Assembly (NCBI GenBank): GCA_003162595.1
Contig: PMNJ01000030.1
Span: forward strand, 1 to 5,379
Direction of reading: 5' to 3'
DNA from: Bacteroidales bacterium
GTDB taxonomy: Bacteria; Bacteroidota; Bacteroidia; Bacteroidales; VadinHA17
DNA: 5,379 nt
A program made the position numbers and the translations under genes. The notes under the pieces were generated by a model, which was given only the letters and a program-made list of their open reading frames with translations, did no database searches and had not been told where the DNA came from. Below are positions 5,134-5,379 of the stretch, one piece after another. The first letter of the stretch is position 1; each line of letters opens with the position of its first letter.

Positions 5134-5379
5134 TTAATCCCGCAAACAACGAACAGAATAACCTATTTTTTTAAAAATACTGTTTCTCTCGACCTTGCTG
5201 CCATGGTAAGCTATGTAACAATATCTTGCTTCTGTTGCGTTGTTTCCCGTTGCCGACCACCAGTAGCCACTGTACCCTATATATGAGAACGTTCCAAATT
5301 CACGGTCACCACCTGCAAGTGCTTTAAAACCGCTTTCGTTGGTTGCCCCAGTATTAGGACTTTCCCAATGGGTTGTACC
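5134..5379 (-). CDS. FISUMP-domain protein, C-terminal end (partial)
   Basis: The minus strand from the right edge (5379) to TAA at 5134-5136 gives 81 residues with no start in the window. The sequence aligns with residues 345-426 of the neighbouring FISUMP lipoprotein: GTTHWESPNTGATNESGF against GTNHWISPNTGATNETGF, then GGDREFGTFSYIGYSGYWWSAT, and the closing YSVRCLRD against LSVRCVKD. About 35 of 42 bases are identical where the two genes begin to align (5338-5379 against the matching stretch near 3694-3735). It is therefore a tandem paralog in the same orientation, 361 bp upstream. By analogy it is probably an extracellular or outer-membrane protein, but its N-terminus is not visible. A likely terminator follows its stop. 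Confidence 0.9.
   Translation of the reverse strand, partial: GTTHWESPNTGATNESGFKALAGGDREFGTFSYIGYSGYWWSATGNNATEARYCYIAYHGSKVERNSIFKKIGYSVRCLRD

Noticed and set aside
1..5379. CRISPR array, tRNA, rRNA, riboswitch or complete insertion sequence
   Set aside because: No regularly spaced direct repeats, no cloverleaf or rRNA-like conserved stretches, and no transposase or integrase frame were seen on either strand.

Overview
The window looks like a piece of an AT-rich chromosome from a member of the Bacteroidota, probably an environmental Bacteroidales/Marinilabiliales-type organism. Four things point that way: two copies of the FISUMP domain (Fibrobacter succinogenes major paralogous domain), a run of short lipoproteins with 'GCKK'-type lipoboxes, A/T-rich leaders without Shine-Dalgarno sequences, and a TAnnTTTG-type -7 promoter element. 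The genus cannot be fixed from the sequence.

Left half, + strand. Positions 1-1806 hold the 3' part (601 codons) of a large S41-family (tail-specific/Tricorn-like) serine peptidase gene whose start lies off the left edge. A 308-bp non-coding stretch (1807-2114) follows. It contains a two-tier hairpin just after the stop codon and a GC-richer block with a 7-bp inverted repeat that looks like a dispersed repeat or recombination-site remnant. Next is a small stand-alone SnoaL/NTF2-like gene (2115-2507).

Right half, - strand. A four-gene lipoprotein cluster reads leftward from a promoter near 4805: a 427-aa FISUMP lipoprotein with two 99-residue Ig/FnIII-like repeats (4772-3489), a 131-aa lipocalin-like lipoprotein (3445-3050), a second 131-aa lipoprotein of the same type (3032-2637), and a 38-codon stump of a third (2632-2516). 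The stump keeps the signal peptide, the lipobox and the start of the mature domain, then stops 8 bp from the convergent SnoaL gene. The stop at 3489, start at 3445 and gaps of 43, 17 and 4 bp argue for one transcript. The stump suggests that the SnoaL segment, or a deletion, replaced the rest of the third lipoprotein gene.

Far right. The gap 4773-5133 holds the cluster promoter, a 10-bp palindrome and a probable intrinsic terminator for an upstream gene. That gene (5379-5134, - strand, 81 codons visible) is the C-terminal end of a second FISUMP protein, so FISUMP genes are arranged in tandem here.

Most of the window is ordinary Bacteroidota envelope biology: secreted peptidase and cell-surface lipoproteins. 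No defence system, CRISPR array, tRNA, rRNA or complete mobile element is visible. The points most worth a second look are the truncated lipoprotein junction, the repeat-like block at 1890-1990, and the GC-richer block at 4910-5060.
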